Assembly (NCBI GenBank): GCA_017458335.1
Contig: JAFTFT010000011.1
Span: forward strand, 1 to 59,376
Direction: 5' to 3'
DNA: 59,376 nucleotides
DNA from: Oscillospiraceae bacterium
GTDB lineage: Bacteria > Bacillota > Clostridia > Oscillospirales > Oscillospiraceae
Shown: positions 43,078-51,818 of the stretch, in pieces
Layout of the letters: each line of letters begins with the position of its first letter
How positions within the stretch are numbered: position 1 is the first letter of the stretch
Made by a program: the position numbers and the translations under genes
Notes under the pieces: generated by a model
Databases searched by the model: none
What the model saw: the letters and a program-made list of their open reading frames with translations, nothing else
Told to the model about the DNA's origin: nothing

Positions 43078-44052
43078 ATGGTGGATTATTTGCTCTCCAT
43101 TTTGGTAAGCGTAGTGGTATGCCTGCTTCTCAACGGACTGATCAGGCTCTTTCGGAAGAAACCTCAGCCTGTATACCGTCAGCCTGATGAGCAGCGGATA
43201 AAACGCCTGTTCACCATTGCCTCCGGAAAGCTGAAGGAGAGGGGCATGGACTGGCTCATGCTGCAGGATTACCGCTTCCGCACGACCATCTCCAAGCCCG
43301 GTACCGTCCCTCTGGAGGAGACCCAGCAGCAGCTTCAGAGCGCCCTGATGGAGATTCTGAGTCATGCGCATATCATACCGGATGTCAGACTGGAAGTGAC
43401 TGACAACCCTGCCGATCTCTCCGGATCCAACGCGGCGGGAGAATACGATTTCGCAAAGGTCATCCGGGTGCTGGTCCGCAACTCGCAAACCGCCGAGGAT
43501 CTGCTGTATGTGCTGTGCCATGAGGCAACCCATTACATCCGGCATGTCGGGTATCTGTCCATCTCAGGTGAGGATACGGATATGAACGAGGGGCTCACGG
43601 AAGTCACCGCCTGTCTGCTGGGGTTCAGTGAAGTGATCATTGCCGCAAACAGCAACCGCGATCTGCCTTATCTCAGCAAGCCGGAGTTTCAGCTCGTGCG
43701 CAAATTGCTGCTGGAGCGCCGGGCCATTCTCAAAAAGCAGACGGATCGGACTGCCGAGCTCCGCGAGGCAAGGGCGCAGCTGCGCAAAAATCTCGACGCT
43801 GCCCGCACGATGCTGGAGCAGACCCGGGCCATCATGGCCGTGAACAGGGCGCCCTCCACCGGGCGCATGTCCAAAGCCTCCTTCACCCGTCTGCAGCAGG
43901 CTATGCTCTCCTTGGAAAACGGCAGCTATGCCGAAACGCTCTCCAAGGCGGAGGCGGCGCTCAAGCGAGGACCGGACGAGGTCCACAAGGCCGATGAACA
44001 GGTACTCGGCATCTGCGGCGATCTGTTCCGGGTCATGCTGGCCTTTTCCTGA
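43078..44052 (+). CDS. Membrane-anchored HExxH zinc-peptidase-like protein
   Basis: A 324-residue protein with one N-terminal membrane span (about 4-22), a mixed domain, and the motif LLYVLCHEATHYIRHV, in which His148, Glu149 and His152 fit a zinc-peptidase site. The block MNEGLTEV (Glu171, Glu175) comes about 20 residues later and supplies a likely third ligand, as in gluzincins. The C-terminal 110 residues are predominantly helical, with a Leu/Arg/Glu-rich coiled coil (TAELREARAQLRKNL). The chosen start is ATG 43078 with GAAAGGGGG upstream and the promoter at 43022. The family is not one I can name. The substrate could be its divergent neighbour or the large surface protein, which is only a guess. 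Confidence 0.72.
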   Translation: MVDYLLSILVSVVVCLLLNGLIRLFRKKPQPVYRQPDEQRIKRLFTIASGKLKERGMDWLMLQDYRFRTTISKPGTVPLEETQQQLQSALMEILSHAHIIPDVRLEVTDNPADLSGSNAAGEYDFAKVIRVLVRNSQTAEDLLYVLCHEATHYIRHVGYLSISGEDTDMNEGLTEVTACLLGFSEVIIAANSNRDLPYLSKPEFQLVRKLLLERRAILKKQTDRTAELREARAQLRKNLDAARTMLEQTRAIMAVNRAPSTGRMSKASFTRLQQAMLSLENGSYAETLSKAEAALKRGPDEVHKADEQVLGICGDLFRVMLAFS

Positions 44053-44094
44053 CAGGTGAATTGGAACGATAGAAGATCATCGCATTTTCTTCTG

Positions 44095-44146
44095 AAAACA
44101 GCCGCATGGCTGCCGGATTCCGGTAAGCCGTGCGGCTGTTTTGTTT
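44095..44146. terminator. Bidirectional terminator after the HExxH protein gene
   Basis: Perfect arms AAAACAGCCGCA (44095-44106) and TGCGGCTGTTTT (44131-44142), with an inner CCGG-ATT-CCGG and a T-rich tail. Reversed, it also ends the MacB-like operon. Confidence 0.9.
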
Positions 44147-44175
44147 TGCGGATTGAGGCCCACACGCGGTGGGTC

Positions 44176-45267
44176 CTATTTTTCGTGCACGCCGTGTTTT
44201 CGCTCCCAGCGGCGTCTCTGCTGTTTGCGGATGGCCTCCTGGGTCTTTTCCGAGAGATCGGGCAGGATGTCGTCCTCCAGCTTTGTCTTGATCTGTTTGC
44301 CGCTCTGAAGCGCCACAATGATCAGCATCACCAGCGGGAAGAGCAGCAGCACCGTCCCCAGGAAGCAGCAGAGCGCCCCCCAGTCCTCGGTCATTCTGGC
44401 CGCGTTCTCCCAGTACGGAAGCACCGCGCCGCTGGTCTGGCTGCCCCGCGAGCCGAAGTGAATCACCTGGTCCATCATCTTCCCGTAGCCGTATCGCTCC
44501 GTGTTGCAGATGATCTCGCCGCGGCCGATCGGGAACTTGTCCTTCACGGCGTTCAGGGCGAAATTCTTGACCGGGTTCGCCATCAGCACCTCGTAGCAGT
44601 TGATCTTGGCGTCCGGGTTGATCGTCAGCAGCGTGTCATAACTCATGTAGAGATCCAGGCCGTCGCTGTTGGACTTTTTGCTTGCGCGATCCTGTTCCTG
44701 CTCCACCACGCCCGCGATGACATAGGGCGTGCCGTTGAGCTTCATCGTCATGCCCGCCAGATCCGTTCCGCCGAAGAGCAGCCAGGCCACTTCTTCCCCG
44801 AGAACAATCCGGTCCTTCATCAGATCCGACTGGCGGATATAGTCCCCGCTCAGCAGCTGCAGCGGGTGAAAGTCGAAGTAATCGCCGCCCACGGCGATGA
44901 CCGAGGCTTCCCCTCTTCCGTGCTCGCCGCTGGTATAGAGCTTCGCCGTCGTGCTCCAGGCATCCACCATCAGATGGCGGTTGTTCATCACGTCCAGCGC
45001 TGCGTCCTGCATCTTCTTCAGCGCCGCGTTCCGGAAGGTCGAAATTTCTTTCAGCCCGATCATCTGGTCCGCCGGCAGAAAGCAGCTGATCTGGCTGAAT
45101 TTCAGATCGCCGTCGCCCTGCCAGCGTTCAGCGGCTTTCTGAGAATCCAGCACATGGGCAAAGTATTGCCACGCGCCGAAGCAGAGCACCGCCGCGGCCA
45201 CCATCGACACACAGACGATCAGCAGGATGTACGACTGCCGTTTTCGTCTTTTCCCGGTCCGCTTCAT
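44176..45267 (-). CDS. MacB-like periplasmic-core protein with two membrane spans
   Basis: A 363-residue protein. An N-terminal span (about 12-35), an extracytoplasmic domain resembling the MacB periplasmic core (VIAVGGDYFDFHPLQLLSGD, IVLGEEVAWLLFGG, MTMKLNGTPYVIAGVV), a second span (about 305-327) and a charged tail ending in KHGVHEK. A full FtsX/MacB permease has four spans; here the last three-span module is missing, so it is a reduced form. It overlaps the HlyD-like gene by four bases (ATGA) and is the last gene of the operon. Without an ATPase it cannot pump alone; a role as a periplasmic sensor or clamp with the HlyD-like partner is inference. Confidence 0.72.
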   Translation of the reverse strand: MKRTGKRRKRQSYILLIVCVSMVAAAVLCFGAWQYFAHVLDSQKAAERWQGDGDLKFSQISCFLPADQMIGLKEISTFRNAALKKMQDAALDVMNNRHLMVDAWSTTAKLYTSGEHGRGEASVIAVGGDYFDFHPLQLLSGDYIRQSDLMKDRIVLGEEVAWLLFGGTDLAGMTMKLNGTPYVIAGVVEQEQDRASKKSNSDGLDLYMSYDTLLTINPDAKINCYEVLMANPVKNFALNAVKDKFPIGRGEIICNTERYGYGKMMDQVIHFGSRGSQTSGAVLPYWENAARMTEDWGALCCFLGTVLLLFPLVMLIIVALQSGKQIKTKLEDDILPDLSEKTQEAIRKQQRRRWERKHGVHEK

Positions 45268-47444
45268 GCACTCGTCGCCAGACGCACCAGCTCACCGTTC
45301 TTCAACGGGCTGCTGCTGCTTGTGATCACATAGTCTCCGTAACCGAGCTCTGCGCTCACGGCCGTGTTCGTGTCGTCCACCGCCAGGACCTCCACCGGCA
45401 CGCGCCGCGCGAGGTAGCGGTTTCCGAGCGGAGAGTTCTTCGACTCCAGCTTCAGGACATAGGTTCCGTTGGCATCCGTGCGGACGGAGCTGCTGGGGAT
45501 GATGACGTCATAGTTGGCGCTCTTCTGTCCCACGGAGAGGGTCAGCTCGGTTCCGCTGGTCACGTTGCCGTTCAGATCAAAGGTCAGGATCTTGTTGGTC
45601 TGGGGATTCTTCTGGTCGATCTTGATGGAGGTAAGGGTCGCGGTGATCTCGCTGCCCCAGTAGAAGTTCGACACCGTCGCCGTATCGCCCACACGAAGGC
45701 GGTTGGCCTGGTCGTTCGTCACCGAGAAGGACAAGGTGTAGCCCATGTCCGGCGCCTCGATGGTGGCGATCACGTCGTCTTTCTTCTTGGTGTCGCCGGG
45801 AGATGCGTCCAGCGTCTGGATGGTGCCGGCAACCTTCGCCGTCACCGTGGCCTCTTCCCCGCCGAGCAGATCGTCGAGCTTTTCCTGAGCCCGCTGGATC
45901 TGCTGCCAGAGGTTGGCAAGGTCTACGTTGTAACCGGCAAGAGTCGTTTCGTTGGAAGAAATTTTTTCGCGCAAAGATGCTTTTGCTGTTTCATAGTTAA
46001 GCTGGGCATTTCTGAGCGCTTCTTTTGCATACTGCAGTTCACTGTTCATTTTAGGATCCAGTGTTGCCCAGAGTGAATCAAATTCAGCCTGGCACTTTTC
46101 TAAATAAAGTATCGCTGCATCCAGGTCCTCTCTTGAGACACTTTTCAGATCGATTGCTAACTCTTCAAGCTGTGTATTGCTTATTCCCTGACTCACCAAG
46201 CTGGCTATTTCCGCATTGATTGCGATAATCTTTGTTTGTGGGTCTACCGGATACTGTCCTTCAATAGCAGCCTTTTCAGCTTCTTTCTCACTCTTTGCTG
46301 TCTCGATTGTTGTTTTTTCAGTTTCGTAATTTGACTTTTCCCATTCCTGCCCTGAAATCATCTGTTCCAGTTCGGCTTTTCGTTGTTCTTTCCCTGAAAA
46401 CTCAGCCTGCTTAGTATTAATCTCAGTCTGCTTTTCTGTAATCTGTTGGGTGACTATCTCATACTGTCTATTAATTTCTTTTGCATTGTCTTCATCCATC
46501 TGACCAGCTTGGAGATTATAACTTAAGCGATTCTGTTCATCAATTAGTGCCTGTAGATCCGCTTCAAGCGTTTCCATTGTTCCGGTGATTTCTCGGTTTA
46601 TTTCATCAATCTCATTTTGCGTGCTGTCGATTTCAGCCTGCTTTGCCGCAATTTGTTCGTTTTTACTTGTTATGTCAGAATCCAGTTGATTTATGGTTTC
46701 CTGAATGGCAGCAATCTCGGATTGTGCTGCATCATACTCCGCCTTTTCCTGCTTCGCAGCTTCGAGTTCCTCATTTTTCAGGTCAATCTGTTTCTGTACA
46801 TATTCAGGCTGGTTCTCCTTAGCCTGACGCAATTCGCTCTCCAACCCAGAAATATCGTCGTTATATATTTTTTCGATCGTATCTTTCAATAACTGAGCTG
46901 CAGCGAGCCGCTCTTTTGCCTGAGCGAGCTCAGTATCAGTATCTCTCTGTCTTGCTTCCAGTTCCTGGTTCAGTCTGTTTTCAATATCTTTAACCTTGTT
47001 TTCTGCATCTACATAAGCCTGACGATACGATTCAATTCTCAACTGATCGGCACTATAGCTGAAGTCCGGGATCGTGGCCGCCGTGCGGTTGTAGCTGGCC
47101 TGCAGGTTCTGGAGTTTCTCTTCCGCGGCGTCGATCTCTTCGCTGGCGCCTTCGCCGAGGGTGAAGAGCACGTCGCCCGCCTCAACCTTCTGGCCGACCT
47201 TCACCAGCACGCTGCGGATGACACGGGTCCGGTCCATCTTGACCTGGGTGTTGCTGTTGGCCTGGACGGTACCGGTGCCGCGCACGCGCGCGACGATGCT
47301 GCCGCTCTCGACCTCCTGGGTCGCGACCTCCGGCAGGCTGCGGTTCATGATGGTGTTGGAGAAGAAGGTAAGCACAAGAAGCACCACGAGGAAAATGATC
47401 GCGGCGTTCTTGACCCAGTCTCTGTTTCTCGGTTGTTCGTGCAT
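45264..47444 (-). CDS. Giant HlyD/MacA-like membrane-fusion protein with coiled-coil middle
   Basis: A 726-residue protein with a membrane anchor (about 14-32), a barrel-sandwich strand (GTGTVQANSNTQVKM, VLVKVGQKVEAGDVLFTLGE), a very long heptad-rich coiled coil (about 131-520), the returning lipoyl-like half (ATVTAKVAGTIQTLDASPGD) and beta-barrel parts (VGDTATVSNFYWGSEITATL). Standard MacA proteins have a hairpin of about 60-100 residues; here it is several times longer. The DNA for roughly residues 131-495 (about 45960-47050) is clearly more AT-rich, with different codon use from both flanks. That suggests the coiled coil was swapped in or evolves separately. It is third in the operon and four-base coupled to the MacB-like gene. 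Confidence 0.85.
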   Translation of the reverse strand: MHEQPRNRDWVKNAAIIFLVVLLVLTFFSNTIMNRSLPEVATQEVESGSIVARVRGTGTVQANSNTQVKMDRTRVIRSVLVKVGQKVEAGDVLFTLGEGASEEIDAAEEKLQNLQASYNRTAATIPDFSYSADQLRIESYRQAYVDAENKVKDIENRLNQELEARQRDTDTELAQAKERLAAAQLLKDTIEKIYNDDISGLESELRQAKENQPEYVQKQIDLKNEELEAAKQEKAEYDAAQSEIAAIQETINQLDSDITSKNEQIAAKQAEIDSTQNEIDEINREITGTMETLEADLQALIDEQNRLSYNLQAGQMDEDNAKEINRQYEIVTQQITEKQTEINTKQAEFSGKEQRKAELEQMISGQEWEKSNYETEKTTIETAKSEKEAEKAAIEGQYPVDPQTKIIAINAEIASLVSQGISNTQLEELAIDLKSVSREDLDAAILYLEKCQAEFDSLWATLDPKMNSELQYAKEALRNAQLNYETAKASLREKISSNETTLAGYNVDLANLWQQIQRAQEKLDDLLGGEEATVTAKVAGTIQTLDASPGDTKKKDDVIATIEAPDMGYTLSFSVTNDQANRLRVGDTATVSNFYWGSEITATLTSIKIDQKNPQTNKILTFDLNGNVTSGTELTLSVGQKSANYDVIIPSSSVRTDANGTYVLKLESKNSPLGNRYLARRVPVEVLAVDDTNTAVSAELGYGDYVITSSSSPLKNGELVRLATSA

Positions 47445-47480
47445 TCTTTGATACTCCTTTTGTCTGCGCCGGAGCGCACC

Positions 47481-48356
47481 TTAGCCCTTGACGCTGCCGG
47501 AGTTGGCGATGCCCTCCACCAGATACTCTTCACCGTGCAGGAAGAGCAGCAGGGACGGGATCATATACACCGTGGCCATCGCGAAGGCGAGGCCGATTTC
47601 CCCGGCGTTGATCTGGGAGAGGAAGACGGAGAGCGGCTGCGAATCGGCATCCTGCAGGAGGATGAGGGGCTGCTCCACCATGTTCCAGTAGTCGATGAAA
47701 ACAAGGATGGCAATGGAATAAAGGGCCGAGCGGCATTCCGGCAGGCAGATCTTTGTAAAGATCTCCCACTCCCCCGCGCCGTCCACCTTGGCCGCCTCGA
47801 TCAGCGAATACGGAATCCGCCGCATGAACTTGGTCAGCAGGAAGACGGAGAACGGGGCGAACATGCCCGGCAGGATGATGCTCCAGCGCGTGTTGAGGAT
47901 GCCGAGCCAGCTGCTGACCAGATAGTTCGGCACCAGCGTCACCTGATAGGGCATCAGCATCAGGATGACATAGAAGAAAAAGATACCGCTGCGGATCTTT
48001 CCGCGCCAGCGGGTGAAGCTGTAGGCAGCCACCGAGGCCACCCCCACCTGCAGCAGCACGATCGGCACCACCAGCAGGATGCTGTTCCACAGCTTCACAA
48101 GATAGTCCGGCGTCTTGATCAGGCCGGAGATATACTGGGAAAGCGTGACCTTGTCCGGAATGAACTTCAGGTTCACGGTCTTCGACACATAGCCGCCCGA
48201 GGTGGTCGAGAAGATCATACCGTAGTTGGACTTGATCTCCTCCTCCGACATGAAGGAGTTGGTGATGGTCAGCACCGTCGGCAGCAGGAACATCACCGCG
48301 AAGATCAGGCTCAGCAAAAACATGACGCCCCGGGAGAAGTAGCGTTTCTTCTTCAT
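47481..48356 (-). CDS. Carbohydrate-type ABC permease (MalG/YcjP type) in an atypical operon
   Basis: A 291-residue CUT1-type permease: about six spans, EAA loop EAAKVDGAGEWEIFTKICLP, the usual C-terminal GSVKG. It overlaps the MalF-type gene by four bases and precedes the HlyD-like gene by 36. The lumenal loop after the first span is enlarged (about residues 35-75: EEEIKSNYGMIFSTTSGG). No binding-protein gene and no ATPase gene accompany it here, so either both are encoded elsewhere or the pair has been co-opted for another role. Confidence 0.88.
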   Translation of the reverse strand: MKKKRYFSRGVMFLLSLIFAVMFLLPTVLTITNSFMSEEEIKSNYGMIFSTTSGGYVSKTVNLKFIPDKVTLSQYISGLIKTPDYLVKLWNSILLVVPIVLLQVGVASVAAYSFTRWRGKIRSGIFFFYVILMLMPYQVTLVPNYLVSSWLGILNTRWSIILPGMFAPFSVFLLTKFMRRIPYSLIEAAKVDGAGEWEIFTKICLPECRSALYSIAILVFIDYWNMVEQPLILLQDADSQPLSVFLSQINAGEIGLAFAMATVYMIPSLLLFLHGEEYLVEGIANSGSVKG

Positions 48357-49282
48357 CCCTCCACGTCCTTTCCGAACCAGTCCTCCACCTTGAACAGCAG
48401 CGCGATCAGCACCACCATCACGATGGCCATGATGACCGCGGCGGCCGAGAGCTTCTGATAATCCAGCGAGCGGAAGGTATTGTTCATGAAGTGCTGCAGC
48501 ATGTAGAGCTTCTCATACGGATAATCCCCCGCCAGCAGGTACACCTCGCGGAAGACCTTGAAGGAGTTGATGAGCGAGAGGATCGTCACGAACATCACCG
48601 TCGGCGAGAGATAGCGCAACTTGATGGCGAAGAACTTGTAGATCTCCGACGCGCCCTCCACGTCCGCCACTTCCAACAGCTCCTTCGGGATGTTCGCCAG
48701 GCCCGCCATGAACAGAATCATGTTGTAGCCCAGGTTCTTCCACAGAAAGAGCAGCATGACCACCCACTGACAGTGGTCGCTCTGCAGCCAGTCGATCTTC
48801 TCCCCGCCGAAGAGCAGCACAAGCTCGTTCACGGTGCCGTTATAGTTGAAGAGCACCTGCCAGATCAGCACCACCGAGGCCACCGGCACCATCATCGGGC
48901 TCAGGAAGAAGGTGCGGAACTGGCTCTTCAGCGGGATTCTGGCCTCCAGCATCAGCGCCATCAGGATCGCCAGCACCACCGCCAGCGGCACCGCGATCAC
49001 CGAGAACTGTAGCGTGTTCTTCGCCGCCATCAGGAAGGCGGAGTTCTGGAACAGCTTCGTGAAGTTCTGCAGGCCGACAAAGTTCTTCGAACCGACGCCG
49101 TCGATCAGGGAGTAGTACACCACCACGCCGAAGGGAATGATGAAGAACACGCCCACGCCGAGCAGGCTCGGCGAGAGGAAGCAGAGACTCCGGGCAAAGT
49201 CCTGTCGGCGCAGCCGGCGCTGAGCTCTTCTGCGCTGTCTGTCGACGTTCGCGCCTTGGTTTTGCCTCTTATTCTTCATCAA
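48353..49282 (-). CDS. Carbohydrate-type ABC permease (MalF/UgpA type) in an atypical operon
   Basis: A 309-residue CUT1-type permease with a long basic N-terminus (RQRRRAQRRLRRQDFARS) before the first span LCFLSPSLLGVGVFFIIPFG, and the EAA-like loop EVADVEGASEIYKFFAIKLR. It is the first gene of a four-gene operon (MalF-type, MalG-type, HlyD-like, MacB-like), driven from a promoter overlapping a large palindrome. The substrate is unknown. Confidence 0.88.
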   Translation of the reverse strand: MMKNKRQNQGANVDRQRRRAQRRLRRQDFARSLCFLSPSLLGVGVFFIIPFGVVVYYSLIDGVGSKNFVGLQNFTKLFQNSAFLMAAKNTLQFSVIAVPLAVVLAILMALMLEARIPLKSQFRTFFLSPMMVPVASVVLIWQVLFNYNGTVNELVLLFGGEKIDWLQSDHCQWVVMLLFLWKNLGYNMILFMAGLANIPKELLEVADVEGASEIYKFFAIKLRYLSPTVMFVTILSLINSFKVFREVYLLAGDYPYEKLYMLQHFMNNTFRSLDYQKLSAAAVIMAIVMVVLIALLFKVEDWFGKDVEG

Positions 49283-49344
49283 TTGTTTCCTTTTTGCCTG
49301 TTTATTGTCAATTCTCGTAACTTTTTACGCATTTTACTGAGGGT

Positions 49345-49380
49345 AGTATACACCACGCCGCGCTTGAAAACAAGCGCGGC
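49345..49380 (-). promoter_or_regulatory. Promoter overlapped by a 24-base palindrome
   Basis: TTGTTT (49373-49368) and TATACT (49350-49345) on the minus strand are spaced by 17 bases. A perfect palindrome, GCCGCGCTTG and CAAGCGCGGC (49357-49366, 49371-49380), covers the -35 box and part of the spacer. This is a strong candidate repressor site for the permease-HlyD operon. Confidence 0.62.
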
Positions 49381-49433
49381 GCTTCAAAGTTAATAAATAT
49401 TTTATGGGAAGCGGGAGGAGCGTTCCGTGCCGT

Positions 49434-50420
49434 TTACCAGGTTTCCTCCAGGCAGTATCTTTTCACAATATGGCGGTCCGATCCCTCCGTGAACCGGAAT
49501 CCTGCCGCGAAATAGCCGATATAAGGGTCGATCTCATACCAGACCGCCGCGCTGCACTTTTCACTGCGGATCAGGTCAAATGCCTTCTCCAGACTGGACC
49601 CGTAAAAGAAATGAACCAGCTCCAGCTCTGTTCCTTCCGAGTTGACCCAGGGATTTCTGTCCCAGATCACCTGATAGTCATTGATGCGTTCCAGATCGAG
49701 TCCGTCAAACTCCACGATGTAGAGCCCTTCGATATACTCGCCCGTCTCGGACGGGTAATAATAGAGGAAGGTATAGTGCTGCTTCGCCTTCGTGGTCTCG
49801 TCCAGATACTGTTTGAACGCGAGGCCCTGTTCCAGATCCGCTCCGTCATACTTTCTGTAAAAGGTGATGCGGATGTCCGAACCGCTGTATCGGTTTTCAT
49901 AGACATCCCTGCCTTCGCAGTAAAAGGTGGGAGCCCCGATCTCATTGGTCCGCTTCGAGACCTTGTAATAGCGCGTACCGCCCTCGCCCCAGGGTTCGAT
50001 GTAGTATCCTCCGGTACGGACGGTTTTCTCGTTCCGCCGGCCGGGTCCCTTGTCTCCCAGACCGGGATTGCCGTAATAGTCCAGGTACTCGTCCTTGATC
50101 CACCGGGCACGGCGCTGCGAATCGATGATGACACAGGCCATATCCTTCCGATATGCAAGAACCGTAACCGCCTCATGGTCATTCACGGTGTACCTTGACC
50201 CCTTGCGGTCTGCCGAACCGTAGCAGTACACGCTGTGTCCCCCCGGCGCCGCTACCGTTGCATAGACGTAAGAACTGAGGTATTCGCTGCTCTTCGGGTA
50301 TTCAATCTGAGAGCCGATTGCCCTCAGATCGGCCTCGCTCGGCGCACCGGCTGCGGATGCGGCAGGGAGCAGCGTCAGCATCATGACCAGTACACACAGC
50401 ATCGCGAGAGTTTTCTTCAT
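49434..50420 (-). CDS. Secreted protein, novel paralogous family with N-terminal SH3-like module
   Basis: A 328-residue secreted protein (signal about 1-23, SAAG). The N-terminal half (about 45-120) carries a small beta module, APGGHSVYCYGS with RARWIKDEYLD, shared with the protein at 55198. The C-terminal 200 residues match the proteins at 54083 and 56417: IRITFYRKYDG, NPWVNSEGTELEL and a closing block DRHIVKRYCLEETW. I recognise no known family. The AAAGGAG site is 12 bases from ATG 50420. It follows two YD-repeat genes co-directionally. The Tyr/Trp-rich sequence suggests binding to surface polymer or cell wall, but this is unproven. Confidence 0.75.
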   Translation of the reverse strand: MKKTLAMLCVLVMMLTLLPAASAAGAPSEADLRAIGSQIEYPKSSEYLSSYVYATVAAPGGHSVYCYGSADRKGSRYTVNDHEAVTVLAYRKDMACVIIDSQRRARWIKDEYLDYYGNPGLGDKGPGRRNEKTVRTGGYYIEPWGEGGTRYYKVSKRTNEIGAPTFYCEGRDVYENRYSGSDIRITFYRKYDGADLEQGLAFKQYLDETTKAKQHYTFLYYYPSETGEYIEGLYIVEFDGLDLERINDYQVIWDRNPWVNSEGTELELVHFFYGSSLEKAFDLIRSEKCSAAVWYEIDPYIGYFAAGFRFTEGSDRHIVKRYCLEETW

Positions 50421-50471
50421 TTTCCATCACCGCTCCTTTGTATTATTGTCACCACAGGTTCCGGGATCCGA

Positions 50472-50759
50472 TTACGCTTTTTCGTACTGATATTCCGTCT
50501 TCATCGTATATCCGGAAGCATCGGTCCTGATCATCGTGGTGACATTGCCGTGGCTGTCGTACGTATAGTCATAGCTGTACATCAGCTCTCCGTCATAGTA
50601 TTCACTCGCCAGCTTCCCGTTTTGATCGTAGTAATAGTCAAAGACGGTATCATACTGGTCTCTTCGCATCTCAATTCTGCCGCCTGCGCCGTATCGCTCT
50701 GTCACTTTACTGGTACCTTCAAGAAGCAGCAGGGCAATGATTCTTCTCATTTTACTCAT
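50472..50759 (-). CDS. Short YD-repeat protein, probably a deletion remnant
   Basis: A 95-residue reading frame with GGAG 10 bases upstream. Residues 1-14 look like the start of a signal peptide (MSKMRRIIALLLLEG), but the hydrophobic core is cut short and runs straight into YD repeats (YYYDQNGKLASEYYDGEL, YDYTYDSHGNVTTMIRTD). That join suggests an internal deletion in a longer secreted YD protein like its upstream neighbour. It could still be expressed; export is doubtful. Confidence 0.5.
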   Translation of the reverse strand: MSKMRRIIALLLLEGTSKVTERYGAGGRIEMRRDQYDTVFDYYYDQNGKLASEYYDGELMYSYDYTYDSHGNVTTMIRTDASGYTMKTEYQYEKA

Positions 50760-50831
50760 GTTTTACCGACTCCTTAAAATATGATTTCGTTTCCTGTCCG
50801 ACAGGACTGCTGAATGCAGTGGAAACAATGA

Positions 50832-51818
50832 TCATCGATAGGTATGTCTTTCCTCCCGCCACAGAGAAGGAGCAGAACCCCATCCGCTGTATTCGAAGCG
50901 CTGCATGTGCGTCATGTTGCCTCTGCCGTCATATTCGTAGTCTTTTCTTTCCGCGAGTTCCTCCATGCCGTTGTCGATCACCCAAGTCTCTTCTCTCAGA
51001 AGCAGACCGCTGTCATCATGGATTTTTCTGATCTCTCTGGTCTCGGAGAGTGCCAGTCCGCTGCCCTCATCCCTGTATTCCTTTATGGTCTCGACGGAGC
51101 CGTCCGAAGAATACTCATGGGTGGTTTCCGTAACGCCGTATTGATCGGAGCTTCTGCGCACGATACGGCCGGATCGGTCATATTCTTCCTGATACTTCTC
51201 TTCCCCCGAATCATATGGATTCCGCTCACCGTGTACGGTATAGCCGCCGTCTTTTCCATAAGTGAAGGTGAGATGGTAGTCAAACGGCTCTGTCGACTGC
51301 ACTTCAAGGATCCGTCCCGATTCGTCATACCTGTATGTGTATACCGTCTGATCTGCCTCCAGACGGGTCAGATTTCCCTTCAGATCATAATAGTGCTCGA
51401 TCTTGTCTTCATACCAGACCGTGCAGACTTCAAACGGAGCTGCCGGTTTTGGGCTGTCAATCTGGGTGCCGTATCGGTCGAAATGCTTCTCCGCCCCATG
51501 GCTTTGAATCATTCTGAGCGCTCCGTTGTCATAGTAGTCGTAGTGATCTGCCGACTCATAGGAAAGCATGGTGTGCTGTTCATCCGCATAGCACTGTGTT
51601 GTTTCCTCGATCAGGCGGCCGCTCTGATCGTATTGATACTCCACAGTCAAGAAGTACGGATCATACGACCAGTCGCTGATGCTTGACTCGACCCGCTGTG
51701 ATCCGGCGCTGTCCGCCAGTGCGTTCGTCGCTGTTGCTGCATTCAGGGCAGCCAGCAGCACAACTGCGGCCGACAGCCTCCTCAGCGAAGCGCCTCGGCT
51801 TCTCATCCTTTCTGTCAT
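50832..51818 (-). CDS. Secreted YD-repeat (RHS-like) protein
   Basis: A 328-residue protein with signal peptide (about 1-36, ending NALADSAG) and at least seven YD-type beta repeats: YQYDQSGRLIEETTQCY, YYDLKGNLTRLEADQTVYTY, YRYDESGRILEVQS, YDRSGRIVRRSSDQYGV, YEYDGRGNMTHMQRF. It is too short to be a full RHS toxin shell and has no C-terminal toxin domain, so it is probably a small surface or carbohydrate-binding repeat protein. GAGAG and AAAGG motifs precede ATG 51818. Confidence 0.75.
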   Translation of the reverse strand: MTERMRSRGASLRRLSAAVVLLAALNAATATNALADSAGSQRVESSISDWSYDPYFLTVEYQYDQSGRLIEETTQCYADEQHTMLSYESADHYDYYDNGALRMIQSHGAEKHFDRYGTQIDSPKPAAPFEVCTVWYEDKIEHYYDLKGNLTRLEADQTVYTYRYDESGRILEVQSTEPFDYHLTFTYGKDGGYTVHGERNPYDSGEEKYQEEYDRSGRIVRRSSDQYGVTETTHEYSSDGSVETIKEYRDEGSGLALSETREIRKIHDDSGLLLREETWVIDNGMEELAERKDYEYDGRGNMTHMQRFEYSGWGSAPSLWREERHTYR

